This document shows positions 1 through 11,954 of a DNA stretch of 64,000 nt, piece after piece. Source of the stretch: Cladobotryum mycophilum (Eukaryota > Ascomycota > Sordariomycetes > Hypocreales > Hypocreaceae). The notes beneath the pieces are model-generated. The model made no database searches, was not told where the DNA came from, and saw only the letters and a program-made list of their open reading frames with translations. The position numbers and the translations under genes were made by a program. The stretch lies in contig JAVFKD010000004.1 in assembly GCA_036429605.1 (NCBI GenBank), forward strand, positions 1,364,001-1,428,000, written 5' to 3'. Position 1 is the first letter of the stretch, and every line of letters starts with the position of its first letter.

Positions 1-3000
1 TGTGAACGTCCTAGCATGCTATGGCTGGTGTGTGTGTGTGTGTGTGTGTGTGTGTCCGGGGCAGACGGAGTAATACATTCAAACCCGTACCTACATCGTC
101 TTTTTGATGTGATGTGATGTTACTGTGACTGTATGTTGGTATCAGGCAAAAAGGAAACATGGCATGGCATGGCATGGCATGACAATCCCCCATTGAAATG
201 GACCACGATGGGTTTGGGCTGGTTTGCTGCTGGTGCTTGGTGCTTGGCTGCTTGGCTTGGCTTGCTGGGTTGGGGGTGGACCGACGGAACTACGCAGTGA
301 GACCGAGAGAACTCGGTCGGCCGGTTTTCTCCTCTGGCTTTCACGAGCAAGCAAGCCACTCCGTTTCAAATCCTTCTGGTGAACAAACAAGCAAACAAAA
401 AAGAAGCCTCCTCATCACCACTCTTTCAGCCCTGTTTTTACAAGCAACGTCTCCCCCCTTGCCAACTTGTCAATTCCCCCTCCCCTTTGCCGAAGCGGGA
501 GTGGCACACACACACACACACACACACTCACGCAAGTACTGCCCGTATGTACCATTTTGATGCAAAGCCAGGTCAGAGGGCTGTGAAAATCGAAAGTTGT
601 AGGTATGTATCTAGGTATTATGGAGCCATGATGAAACCCCATCAATGGAAAGTCTGCAAAAAAAAGGGCCTGAGTGACGACGGAGTCCCCGGAGGGTCTG
701 ACCGGCCCGGCAGCATGAGTCGCGCATTGGATGGAATGGCGAGAGAGAGAGAGACAAAAAGAAAGGATGAGCATAAAATAAGCATGGGGGGAGTATGGAG
801 TAACGACTAGGCAGAAAGAAAGGTCATGTATCACTATGGGAAGGCTCCGTCAATTAACGTTAAAGCCTCTCTCCTCTCAATGTAACCCATGGAGTGCCAT
901 TGGACTCCATATTGAATGGAGCTGTGGGAGGGGGCTTCTGATACACTTTGAGTCTCAAGTGGCTCAAGGTTCATTGTTGTTTGTTTGTTTGTTTGTTACC
1001 GTCGCCGTACTCCGTAAGGAGAGACAGTGAGTGAGTGAGTGAGTGCAGCGGGGAATTTTCCGGACTTCGGCTGAGCTGGGCTGGGCTGGGCTGTTGCCAA
1101 ACGGGAACGGGTACTTGCCGTTCCCACAGTCGTTTTTATTACGTGGCCATGTTTGCTTTTTCAATACTGATATTGAATATCGAATATTGAATATTCAGGA
1201 GTCATATCTACACATCGTATGTTACTGCTTATTTGTCTGTCTGTCTATCTGTCCGTCTGCTTGCTTCCGGTGGCTGGTGTTTGCAGCGGATACTCCGTAC
1301 CGCACTGTACCGTACCACATCGTATGGAATGGAGTACTTGATCCTATAAGCGCTCATTGATCAACAGGCAACAGCAAATACATCCATGGATGGATACCTA
1401 CCTACGGAGTACCTACCTGATGATAACACGGAAACGGAACTGCTTGCTTGCTATCAAACATGCGTTGGTTCAACAACGCTGCTGCAGGAACATACATACA
1501 TCCTTTGATCCTCCAATGCGCGCGGGTCATTCGTCCGTCCTCATGATAAATGATGGACACCACCAAAGGCGGTGGGTGGGTATACAATAATGTCGCCATA
1601 GCTCCCTGTGACTCGCTTCTGTACTCATTTTAACACGCCAAATATTTCACTCGCCTCGTGATGAAAGCAAGCCAAAATACTCCGTAGTTCGTAGAGATAA
1701 CGCAAAGCAAAAGAACATGATAAGCAAGAGAAGAAGAAGAAGAAAAACTAGCTAAAGAACGCCAATCATGTAAAAAAACGTAAGCAAATAGTCGTCTCAA
1801 TAAACTCATGACAAACGCCCGCCTGCCGCCCCTGTGAGTGAGTTGGAGTGAGTGAGTGAGACTTGTCCAAAATACCGATCCTGCACAATGCTTGTTTGCC
1901 TCAGATAAGTAATTGTTACTTGCAGATATGTAATTACACAAGAGACACCCTCCTGATCTGACCGACCCAGTGGGAACAACCCACATGAACACGCCATAAC
2001 ACTTTTTAGACAAGAAAGAGAACCAACAGAACCTCAAGTCTCCCTCGTGTCGACAGGGGTTCCATGATTGGTGGGCTTTGTCCCAGGACCCTGAATCCTT
2101 GAGGAGGGAAAAAAATGAGGCGGCGCTGTTTTTGCATCATCACCCATGGAGCCATTTAGCGTAGAGATAAGACGAGAGCAACAAAAAAAAGAGGATCGAA
2201 TCATCCCAACAGACATGATAGTCCTATTTTCCCGTATGTATGCGTTGTTATAAAATTTTCATCCTCCTGACTCCATTCTTTTCTTCTTCTTCTCTCTCTC
2301 TCTCTCGCCCTCTTATCCCAGCCTCGTTTCTATTTTCATCAAATGTTGGGAACCAAAAAGTCCTACGATTGCATTGCCGATCATCCAGGAACCATGCAAG
2401 GTTCCATGCAAATGCAAATGCAAATGGATGGATGGATGGATGGATGGATGGATGGATGGCTTCTTTGATATCCCAACCACATGTCTAGTTGGGGGCGTCA
2501 AACTAACCTCGCCGCCTTTATTCCCGGCCAACGACAAACTATTTGCGCTAATTAAGTTGTTTAGATGTCATTGGATTAATTAACAAGGATTTTTTCTTTC
2601 ATGCATACCTACATACATACCTATGCGTGTGTACAACCGATAAAGGGCATCTCGCACAACCCTCGTTTGTTTCGCGGCATTTGCCGATTTGTAAAGTACG
2701 TTCCTAGTTTGTGCAGATGCCGAGCTCCGGAGCTTCCAACACCAAAAAAAGGCCCATGAAACATTTTTTCCACGTGCATGAAAGCCATGACCAATGTAGG
2801 TTTTACTTTCGAATATTTATTATACCCCTGAACATGTTGATTAAATCATGCCTAGTGACGTATGCCCCCGTGGTTATGAACCATAGAAATTACTGGTGAA
2901 GCTGAAGCCTCGACACCAAAGAATTCATTTATCCCTTGTGAAAACTCGTTTTCCATATCGAAACGGCGAATCTCCAACGTGGCAATGCTTGAAACCATCC

Positions 3001-3836
3001 ACTTTTTCCAACAATCATCTTGGAATCAATGCCAAAAACCAGCAAAACTGGAGAACAAAGATAGCCATCTCTCGGTAGCCCAAACCCTTCACATCACGGA
3101 GCCGAGGCAAGCTCACCAGCCCTATAAAAAAAGATCCACGATTATCTCATCCTAATCATAATAGATCTCAGGGATTCGCTTCTTCACATGTCAGCGCCCG
3201 ACGTCCTTCCCCATCCGCAGAGCCCACACTAAGCTTGCTTGCATGCATGAATGCATATGTAAGGATCTCACTCAAACATCAGGGACCCAAGACAACCGTT
3301 GCGAAAAACACGTGCCTGCGTAACCGTGCCATGTTCATCGCATGACGTTGGCGAACCCTTCAATGGTCATGCAATGTCACCATAAGCAGGGGTACAGCCG
3401 CCTTCTGGGTCTCTGCCGGACTACCTTATCGAAGAGCTAGAGAGCTAGGGGGCATACGAATACGTGGCACACTCTTGAGGCTGATGGACACGAGTTAGAG
3501 ATGCATTTCGTTGGCTTCGTACCTGACTATCATGGTTCCATAAGGCTAAACAACTGCATCCAAAACCTACCCACTGCTGCCTATCACTGCTCTGATTAGT
3601 TTCAGGTCCATGACTTCGGCATAGCCTATGCAAAACAGTCATGCTGATTTCGCCTTATCAGAATGCCGACCCAATAGCAATCGATTCCGAGAGAATAGGT
3701 ATACCCCTCATGGCCACGTAAGATGGCAAACTGTTCAACGAGCCACCAACGTTAAGAACGCCAACAGTTCCCAACGACGCCAATCATCTAAATTTAAGCC
3801 GCGGCTTCCGAATCTACTACCGACTGCGTACCTGGT
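1..3836. other. gene-free, microsatellite-rich region
   Basis: I see no convincing coding region; open frames are short and not protein-like. The stretch holds many simple repeats: a TG run near 30-54, GGCAT units near 159-181, CA runs near 505-530, GTGA units near 1026-1043, GCTGG units near 1075-1091 and a GGAT array near 2426-2458. Four copies of the 9-mer TACTCCGTA (either strand) lie between 1008 and 1686. The right end must hold the 3' UTR of creC. A non-coding RNA or a distant promoter cannot be excluded from sequence alone. Confidence 0.6.
2426..2458. repeat. GGAT tetranucleotide microsatellite
   Basis: About eight tandem GGAT units, preceded by a short run of ATGCAA-type units. It lies in the gene-free left part of the window. 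Confidence 0.9.
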
Positions 3837-6136
3837 CTATTCCAGGTCCTGACGTGGCCTGTTCAATCCTAGTCAGCCACCCTGATCGGCAGAGATACAT
3901 ATGCAGGAACCTCACCTGATTTGCAGCTTGTGATAATAGCATCCTCAGTAAATTCCAGCCAAGTAGCCGGATGTGTATCAATAACATGAGTCTGCCGCGG
4001 CATCAGTTAAGCGGGGTCAGATAATCGGATCTCGTCTCGGTACTTACCAACACAGGTGGCAACATGGGTATGACCGCCCGCGGCTCGACAGGGTGTACAA
4101 TCACATTCTCTTCACCTTCTTCTTCCGAATTCGAGTTATCCCTGAGGCCAGGACTCAATATTCCGATTGAGTCGCTTCGCTGCGGCCCCGTGACCCGGGA
4201 TGCTATGGAGCCTCGATGTCGAGTTGCGCCCTAGGAGGAAGGTCAATCATTATGCATATCGGCTCGGCAGTCGGAAACACTCACTGCTGTCTTTGGCCGG
4301 TGAAGCATGCCAACACTAAAGTCCCACAGACACAGTCGTCCATCCTCCCCTACACTTCCAAACCGATAATTGCGGTCGTCACATCGCCACGGATCAAATG
4401 CTACCGCGGATACCCACGATTCGTGACCCTGGCATCGAGCCACCAAAGCCGAATCGGTAATGGACCAAATGGAAATCAAGTCATCCTGTCCTCCAGTCAG
4501 GACATATTTACCATCCGGCGACCAAGACACGCATGATAGCCCTCCATAGTACGAGTAAAACAAGTCCAGTAGTCTATACATGAATTAGCTTGCGAGACCA
4601 GGGGCTAGACTTTCTCTCTTAAACTTACTCCTCCTTCAGATAGTCAATAATTCTCAATGTTCCATCTTCAGACACTACCGCCAAATGCCGGTTATCAGGT
4701 GAGAAAGCAAAGGCGTTTATTCGGTGGTTTGACAACTTCCAAGCGGCCACTGGATTGGTTTTCTGGTTCTTCGAATGCACCGACTTGTTGATCTGAATTC
4801 GGTTCACAGGATTGCTCTCGCTAGAGGACTCTCCCGCTTCGCTTCCACTCACGCTCACGTTCACACTCTCCTCCTCAGGGTTGAGATGCCCATCTTCTTT
4901 TTCTTTATCGTAAACAACTAGTAAACCATCCATATGAGCTGCCAGGAAGAGGTTCTCTGATCCTGGAATCCATCTTATCTCAGATACTGGAGTATTGTTG
5001 ATTATTCCCTAACGATGTTAGCGGGATTGGAGGATGCTGCCGAATGGTACTTGCATTCTTATTGAGGCGCGTGTATCGTTGTGAGATTGGCTCCCACCAT
5101 ATTATCTCTCCAGTTGAGAACCCCATAATCACATCGATATGGGAAAGGCTCTTGGTTACCACGTTCACATCATGGCACAAACAGTGCGCCTTTGTAAACA
5201 AGATCTTGGTCAAGTAATCTTGCTGATAACGAGTTAGACTTGCAAGCAACGATATCGTAATACCCTTTAGCTTACCTTGGTCGGCGATGACATATCTAGC
5301 CATTGGAATGCACGATTAATGTTTGCAAAGGCAAAAAGGCCATCACTTGGCCGATCTGTCAGCTTCCTTGACAGACTGTCACTGACAATGACACGCGAAA
5401 TAAAGGACGAGTTGCTCTTAGTCACATTGTTCTTGGGTTTTTTCTTCTTGTTGACATCCTTGGATCCGGTGGGTACCAGGAGAGAGTTGCCTTCTCCAAA
5501 GGCTGGAGCAGGCCCTAGTGTAATTGACGCCGGTGGTGCATCGCTTGATGTTGCGCGACCATCCTCACTGCTTATACCTCCTTCAGTTGAGTATCGACCC
5601 TCGTTTGGGTGTTCTTGTATGCTCGAACCGGGCCCAGCCAGAGACAATGTGGTTGCCGAAGGGCCTTTGTAGAAGAATGGCGCCGGTTTCGAATCGGGGC
5701 TCAATAGCGACACTTTGGTACCGGCAGTTGCTGGCTGTGGATTGGTAGCTAATGGGTTTGGGTTTATAACAGGAGCTTCGGAGGGATGTGGAGGCGGCGT
5801 CGCCAAATGTAGATCTTCTTTGAGAACATATGTTCCTGTATATGATCCCATTAGCCTCTTTTTCTCTCTCAGTTCAGATTGATACTACACTGCGACTCAC
5901 CTTCTCCCACCAAGAACTGCCATTCAGGACCAGTCGGAGTCGACAGGGTATTGTTGGTCTCGATCAAAGGAACCACGCCACCTAAGCCAACACCATATGC
6001 GCTCCCCGAGGGATACCGCGGCGGGGGTGGAAGGACACTGTAGATAGTAGGTTAATACAGAGCTCCACAAGGTATGCTGTCACATAGAATGTCGTCTTGG
6101 ACGCGCAGATGGGAAAACACCGAGCACGCACAACAT
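3837..6136 (-). CDS. creC: CreC, WD40 carbon-catabolite-repression protein
   Basis: WD40 protein of the CreC/WDR20 family, which partners the deubiquitinase CreB in fungal carbon catabolite repression. I read nine coding exons: 6136-6132, 6037-5901, 5835-5276, 5222-5055, 5008-4629, 4573-4285, 4230-4048, 3991-3916 and 3859-3837. They sum to 1821 nt (606 aa), close to the roughly 590 aa I recall for the Aspergillus protein. The start is a 5-nt exon (ATGTT) giving MFVLPPPPRYP. Family segments in order are GTYVLKEDLHLATPPPHPSE, FANINRAFQWLDMSSPTK, DVIMGFSTGEIIWWEPIS, LLDLFYSYYGGLSCVSWSPD and LCLWDFSVGMLHRP. The intron 5054-5009 has a GC donor. The protein ends at HVRTWK; I expected an RP-type tail, so the last few residues are less certain. 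It shares an upstream region with GEM1 on the other strand. Confidence 0.9.
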
Positions 6137-7242
6137 GTTAAAGGACTGGCGCAAAGAGTTCCAGTGTCTCCTTAAACGGGCCAACTAAGCCCCGAAGAAG
6201 CCTTCAAATCTGGCGAGACCGTGTGATATGGCTCTGGCAAATGGTCGCCCCGTCCAAGTTGGACGTTGCGGTCGCGATTGCGCCTCGACGTCGGATGTTA
6301 TCGCGTACGATTTTCAGCGAGATATGAGCAATAGCAGTGTATCGAAAGCAATGTAAATTATTTGCAAGCTAAGGACAATTATAATGCGACACGAGTGCTA
6401 GAAGATAGAGAGGTCAGGTTTGAGAGGTAGCAAACAATTGAAGTCGTGTAAACTGTTGGTGCAATGTTGGGGGCATTGGATTTATCCAGGAACCGGCGTT
6501 CGTACATTCGCACCTGCATGTGGGGTAATTCGGGGAGGTTGCCGTAAAAGACAGCGATGACATCTCTTAGTGGGGAATGGATACGGTCCTTTCCAAAGTG
6601 GCTGGGCAAGCTGGGGTAAGTAAGAAGGGGATTCTCCTTTGTGCCTTGGCATGTCAGGGTGAATGGATGCGGCTTTGTTCTTTGCTTCAAAGTAACCTAT
6701 AGTTGGATGGGATGAGGCATCGCAACATCAGTGATAGATAGCCGATAAGTTGTCTCTCTGGTACTGATATGTCGAAAGCGGTTTATTTTCGAGGTCAAAG
6801 GGTCATTCCGATTGATCTGAGCAATGATACGCCGAGGACGTTGTGCCATGTCTCACCTCGTCACCCACTCAAGCTAACGAGGTTTAGCGCTCAGACAGCC
6901 GCTGTAGAGCCCTGGCGGTCGCCCTTAACCCCCTCCAGGGCACCTTTCCTTTCACTGAGAATTGTTTGTTAGCGCACGTTCCAGCGATGGGGGCCCCCTC
7001 TAATGTGACCTTCAGGCGCCAAATGACCACCCCAGCCGAGCCCAACCCTGGTCCAGAAAGCAATTTATCACTGACGTCCCAAACCGAGGAGCTTCAACAT
7101 TTCCATCCCCTCGTTTTAGACGTCACAGATATAACGGTGTCGACCGTTCTCAAACGCCTCCAATAGCGACCCCTTGCGAGGATATGGAACCAAAATAATA
7201 TCATCCCAGACTGCGGGGATTTCTATTGAATCTTATATCACA
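6137..7242. promoter_or_regulatory. divergent creC/GEM1 intergenic region
   Basis: 1.1 kb between two divergent start codons, so it should contain both promoters and 5' UTRs. A 103-codon minus-strand frame at 6379-6690 has no recognisable family and I do not call it a gene. No clear TATA box was found. Confidence 0.5.
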
Positions 7243-9202
7243 ATGCCGATTGCTGGTATGCCGACTCTGACCCTTTCGAGAATTTGTATCGCCACCAGAT
7301 CCTTTGAAACTAACGATCTTGTTCCCAGTACGCATATGCGTCTGCGGCGATGAGAGCACGGGCAAATCCAGCCTGATTGCGTCTCTCGTCAAAGACCAGT
7401 TCATGACCAACAAGATCCAGCCAGTACTGCCTCAAATCACCATCCCACCGAGCATCGGCACCCCCGAAAACGTCACAACTACAATCGTCGATACGTCTGC
7501 CCGACCTCAAGATCGAACGACTCTGCGCAAGGAGATTAGGAAATGCAATGTTATCCTGCTCGTATATGCCGACCACTACAGTTACGAAAGAGTCGCCCTC
7601 TTTTGGATGCCATACTTCCGCTCCCTCGGCGTCAACGTTCCGGTCGTACTATGCGCCAACAAATCGGACTTGGTCGGCCAGGGAAGCACTCCTCAAGTAG
7701 TGGAAGAGGAGATGCTCCCGGTTATGGCTGAGTTTAGGGAGATTGATTCCTGCATCAGGACAAGCGCGAGGGAACACCGCAACGTCAACGAGGTCTTTTT
7801 TCTGTGTCAAAAGGCAGTTACCCATCCGATTGCCCCTCTATTCGACTACAAAGAAGGCCATTTGAAGCCGGCTTGCGTGTCTGCTTTGAAGAGAATATTT
7901 TACCTCTGCGATAAGAACCAAGATGGCTATCTCGACAACCAGGAGATGCGAGACTTTCAGTCCCGCTGCTTTGATAAGCCCCTTACGGATGATGACTTGG
8001 AAAATATCAAGCTTTCTATCGGGAAGACTTTACCAGGCTCCAAACTAGAAAAGGGCGTCGATCTCCGAGGCTTCTTGCAGTTGAATAAGATGTATGCCGA
8101 AAAGGGCAGGCATGAAACTATATGGATCATTTTACGAAAATATAATTATACAGACAGCTTGAGCTTGGAGGAACAGTTTCTTCATCCAAAACTTGAGGTT
8201 CCCGAATTCTGCTCAGCCGAGCTGAGTCCGGCTGGATATCGATTCTTCGTCGATTTGTTCTTATTGTTCGATAAAGACAACGATGGTGGCTTAAACGACC
8301 AAGAGCTCGAGGCCCTTTTCTTGCCTACTCCAGGCTTGCCCCCTCCTTGGGCCGATTCAGCATTTCCTTCTTCTACTGTTAGAAATGAGGGTGGATATAT
8401 CACCCTTCAGGGTTGGCTAGCGCAATGGAGCATGACAACATTCCTAGAGCCTAAGACGACTCTAGAATATCTCGCCTACCTTGGATTTGAGCCTCCGAAT
8501 CCCAAGGACCCGATAACTGCAGCCCTCAAGGTCACAAAGTCCCGCAAGAGAAGACGACGTCCTGGACGCGTGGAAAGAAACGTGTTTCTCTGTTATATTA
8601 TTGGCGCATCAGGGGCTGGCAAATCTTCCTTCCTCGACGCATTCCTCAATCGTCCATTCGACGAACTATACCACCCTACCATCAAACCAAGGCGAGCTGT
8701 CAATAGTGTTGAGCTTCCCGGTGGCAAACAGGTGTATTTGATATTTGAAGAGCTTGGCGAGTTGGAACCGGCCATTTTGGAGAATCAAGCCAAATTGGAC
8801 GCTTGCGACCTCTTGTGCTACGCCTATGACTCGTCCGATCCAGATTCGTTCTCTCATATTGTGGACACTCGAAAGAAGTACCCACAGTTGGATGACTTGC
8901 CATCCGTTTATACTGCTTTAAAGGCAGACAAGGATAAGACGACTCAACGATGCGAGCTCCAGCCAGACCAGTACACTTCATCTCTCAATATGAACACCCC
9001 CTTGCACGTCAGCGTGACTTGGAATAGTATTAGCGAACTCTTCGTTGCTCTTGCAGAGGCAGCCGCCAACCCAAGTACCGGCTTCCCCAAGAGCGAAGAG
9101 GAGGCCCCCGATCGAACGAGTCTCTATCTTGCTTTGGGCGCAACAGCATGCGCTGTGGCTGCTGCTATGATGATTTGGCGACGGTCTACCAATGCTGTGT
9201 GA
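7243..9202 (+). CDS. GEM1: mitochondrial Rho GTPase Gem1 (Miro)
   Basis: Miro-family GTPase of the outer mitochondrial membrane, acting in mitochondrial morphology, inheritance and ER-mitochondria contact. Exon 1 is only 13 nt (7243-7255, MPIA plus one base). The intron 7256-7328 has a GTATGC donor, CTAAC branch and CCCAG acceptor, and exon 2 runs 7329-9202. The product is 628 aa, normal for fungal Gem1. Domains in order: N-terminal GTPase with P-loop GDESTGKSS near residues 10-18; first EF-hand DKNQDGYLDNQE near 198; second EF-hand DKDNDGGLNDQE near 318; second GTPase with P-loop GASGAGKSS near 430; and a C-terminal tail anchor near 602-621 followed by basic residues. Starting at the ATG at 7304 instead would replace MPIA with an intron-derived leader, so the spliced start is preferred. 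Confidence 0.96.
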
Positions 9203-9606
9203 GTTGTCGCCGACTTGGCCAACGCATACACCCCTCTGAGTACTCTCTGATATACAACTACTCTTCTTATCCTAATGTAGATTGGGATGCTGATCATAGG
9301 GGGTTTTTGGAGGATTCGGGATTTTGATTTCGCAAGGTGGAGTTTCATGCAGCTTGAAACGATTCACAAGAAGAAAGGATATATGATACCCAGTTACACT
9401 GCCATAATACTTCCATAGTTTTTTTAACGATTCATCACTAGTTTGAACAACGTCTCATTTGTAATACATTTCCTCATATTCACTCGTGTATGGCAGGATG
9501 AAAATTCTATAAAAAAAAAACTGTACTTTGAAATAATTCATGCAAAAAAAATGCGCCTTACCACCACCCTCAATACCGTCATGTCCTGGGTTGAAGCCGT
9601 TAACTA
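9203..9606. other. convergent 3' regions of GEM1 and ABD1
   Basis: About 400 bp between two convergent genes. It contains A/T runs such as a stretch of ten A near 9511 and is presumably both 3' UTRs. Nothing else is visible. Confidence 0.5.
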
Positions 9607-11060
9607 TTAGACTTTGTAGAAGCAGAATCCAACGTAGAAGCTTGCCGCTTCCATCTCCTCGTCCGAGATGAGCAGCTTGCCTGCCCCCTCTCACGCACAC
9701 CCATCCTCTCGCTAAGGGGGCCCAAATCCCGATCATCCTTTTCCGCCTCCCAAATTTCAGGGAAGGTTTTGTGAAACTGCAACTCGAGGTTGAAGTCCTC
9801 GGCAAGCGCACGGAAGGCTTCCCAGGGGACGACATACTCGGGAACCTCCTCAACGGCCTCGTCGAGGAAGAAGTTATACTTCCACCCAAAGGCAGGTCTA
9901 AAAACACCATCGTCGGGGGTCTTTCCCGGGAAGCGTACGCGGTAGATGGAGTTGCCCCATTCGGCGGTTTGTTCGGCCTCGCCCTCTTCAAGCTCACCCT
10001 CCTCCGGCTCTGCAGGTGGCGGCGTAGTTGATGCCTCGCCTTCTTCACCCTCTTCCTCCTTCTTCTTAGCCTCCTCCTCACGCTTGGCAGCAAGCTTTTC
10101 GTTGAATTTGCGCACGTGCTCGCCTAAAACATCTGAGTTGGGGATGCAGCCAATGAAGCGACCACCTTTCTTCAGTGCGCCAGCGACATTGCGAAGCATA
10201 ATTCGAGCATTCTTTTCGGATTCGAAGGCGTAGTGCATGGAGAACATCATGCTAACGACGTCGAAGCCTCGACGATTCATAGTAGAAGGATCAAAGCCGA
10301 CCTGGTGGATGATTTCCACGTCTTCAATGGTCTCGGCGTAGCAGTCCTTGACGTGAAAACGAGCATCAAACAGGCGTGGTTGAGGGCGGCTGTTGCGTCC
10401 CCCGCGGCCACCCCTCCCACCTCGAGAGCTCAAAGTCCTGTAACGATCTCTGGCTTGCTCGATGCTGACATTAGCTGGGTCGAGACCAACGTAGAGTTGA
10501 ATGGGCTGTGGTGCCTGCTGCCATTTGTTCAAATCGCCGCCCTTGCCACATCCAACATCGAGAACGAGAAGTTCTCTGCCACTGGAGCGCCCTTGCTCTC
10601 GCGATCCCGGCGTATGATCTTCGTCGGGCGAGTATCGCTGGATAATGCAGCTCTTGATCCAGTTGTTAAACACACGCAGGCCCTTGATTTTGCTGTCGCG
10701 GGTACGCCAGTCGCGGCCTCGTTCGGGGACGCTGTTGTAATGCTCTCTAACAACGTCATGAGTGCCTCTTGCCTTTGTTTCTTCCGCCGCCTGCGCTGCT
10801 GCCATCTCTGCAGCCTGGCGATCACGCTCGAGTTGGCGCAGTCGGATAGCCTCCCTTTCGGACTCGGAGATACGGGCTCTGGCTCCAGGACGTTTCTGCC
10901 TTCTGGGCTGATCGGAGGGGGATATGGCGCGTCGCTTGGCAGGTTGGAGCGAGTTTGCGTTGTAGGGTTGAGGCAGATCATCCTGCACATCATCTTCAGC
11001 ACGGCGCTTATTATGCCTTCTGGAGGAATGATCGGCCCCCGAGTCGCGATAGCCTCCCAT
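9607..11060 (-). CDS. ABD1: mRNA cap guanine-N7 methyltransferase Abd1 (frameshifted in this sequence)
   Basis: Transfers methyl from SAM to N7 of the cap guanine, the last step of cap-0 formation in the nucleus. A basic, disordered N-terminus (about 120 aa) precedes VFNNWIKSCIIQRYSP and the SAM motif VLDVGCGKGGD near residue 170. Further signatures are VSMMFSMHYAFE, GGRFIGCIPNSD and KYNFFLDEAVEEVPEYVVPW. A Glu/Lys-rich insert lies near residues 325-365. As printed, the frame goes wrong after RERG and stops at 9600. One extra G in the G run (C run 9684-9688 on the plus strand) restores the conserved end SDEEMEAASFY...FCFYKV with a stop at 9607-9609. The corrected length is 1455 nt, 484 aa. 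No intron explains the jump. Confidence 0.93.
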
Positions 11061-11526
11061 TGCAAGAGATTTCTATTTTCCAGGTATGATTTTGCGGACG
11101 ATTGGGTTGATTCGGTGTTAGAAATTGGGGGGTTAGTGGTGAAAATTGGATGATGGAATGCGTTGTGTTATGGAGAAGCAGAGAATAAGATTTTGGGTTT
11201 CGGCTGAAGCGAAAGGCGCGAGCTGGTTCACTTGGTAGCTCTAGTAATTGAAAACTGACTACACACCAAGTACGGAGAATGGAGTGCGCTGCTTACAATG
11301 TTAAAACAACTGCAATGACAATAAGTTGTTTCAAGTCAAAGAATAAAATGAATAATACTTGATATTAAAGAGGTTCCCAATCAAATGTTTCGGTAAATGT
11401 TCAGTCATCCTACAGCCTTAAAATGCACTCGATAGCATTAATGTGCCTGGGGCTTTGAGAAGCACTCCCAAGGTAACTTCAATATGCAAAAAAAGAAACC
11501 AGTAAAACCGGCGATTCATAAAAAAA
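11061..11526. promoter_or_regulatory. ABD1 upstream region
   Basis: 466 bp between the ABD1 start and the tRNA-Ala gene on the same strand. It should hold the ABD1 promoter and 5' UTR. The part near 11270-11500 is AT-rich. No further element was recognised. Confidence 0.4.
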
Positions 11527-11630
11527 TGGACAGACGGGGAATTGAACCCCGGACCTCTCCCAAGCTCATCCAACTCATTCATTTGATTGAAAGATGCTAA
11601 GGGAAAATCATACCACTAGACCACCCGCCC
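11527..11630 (-). tRNA. tRNA-Ala(AGC) with a 32-nt intron
   Basis: Exon halves are 11630-11595 and 11562-11527, 36 nt each. The acceptor stem GGGCGGG pairs with TCTGTCC and contains the G3:U70 wobble pair, the alanine identity element. The T arm has TTCAATT between CGGGG and CCCCG. The anticodon stem TTCCC/GGGAG encloses TTAGCA plus T, so the anticodon is AGC. The intron 11594-11563 sits at the usual place, one base 3' of the anticodon. The body resembles tRNA-Pro at first sight, but the loop and G3:U70 settle on Ala. Confidence 0.93.
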
Positions 11631-11954
11631 AGATTGACTCGTGGCCCAAGATGGGCAGAACCAGCTTACAGGGTAGCCCCTCCATGGTCCTGTCACTTGG
11701 TTTTGGTGGTGCGTGTCCTGCTGAAGCCTTGCGCCCGGGCCAACACCAGTGCTGCCCGCCGATAGCAGGTCCAATCCAATCCAGCTGCAGCAGCGCCTTG
11801 TCTCGTTCGTTGACCTGGAGCTCCAAGCCAGAGTACCATCTCGTCATACAACCTCCCACCATCTTAAATCTCAACCATAATCACAATCACAACCGCAACC
11901 ACAAACCCCAGGCAGCCCGAATCCCGATCTCGCGCAAATAGAACCGTCGCCGCC

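Noticed and set aside
1..3836. CRISPR array or satellite suspected from the many short repeats
   Set aside because: The repeats are ordinary microsatellites of different units without regular spacers, in a eukaryotic genome.
6379..6690. 103-codon minus-strand frame upstream of creC
   Set aside because: No recognised family, no splice partners, and creC starts downstream at 6136 with its own leader.
9600..9720. Programmed frameshifting in ABD1
   Set aside because: No slippery heptamer or downstream structure was evident, and the same one-G defect occurs in five unrelated genes.
10233..11153. 306-codon plus-strand open frame
   Set aside because: Lies opposite ABD1, whose family sequence is unmistakable; composition is that of an antisense shadow.
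11527..11630. tRNA-Pro assignment
   Set aside because: The D arm resembles tRNA-Pro, but the anticodon loop reads AGC and the acceptor stem has G3:U70, so it is Ala.
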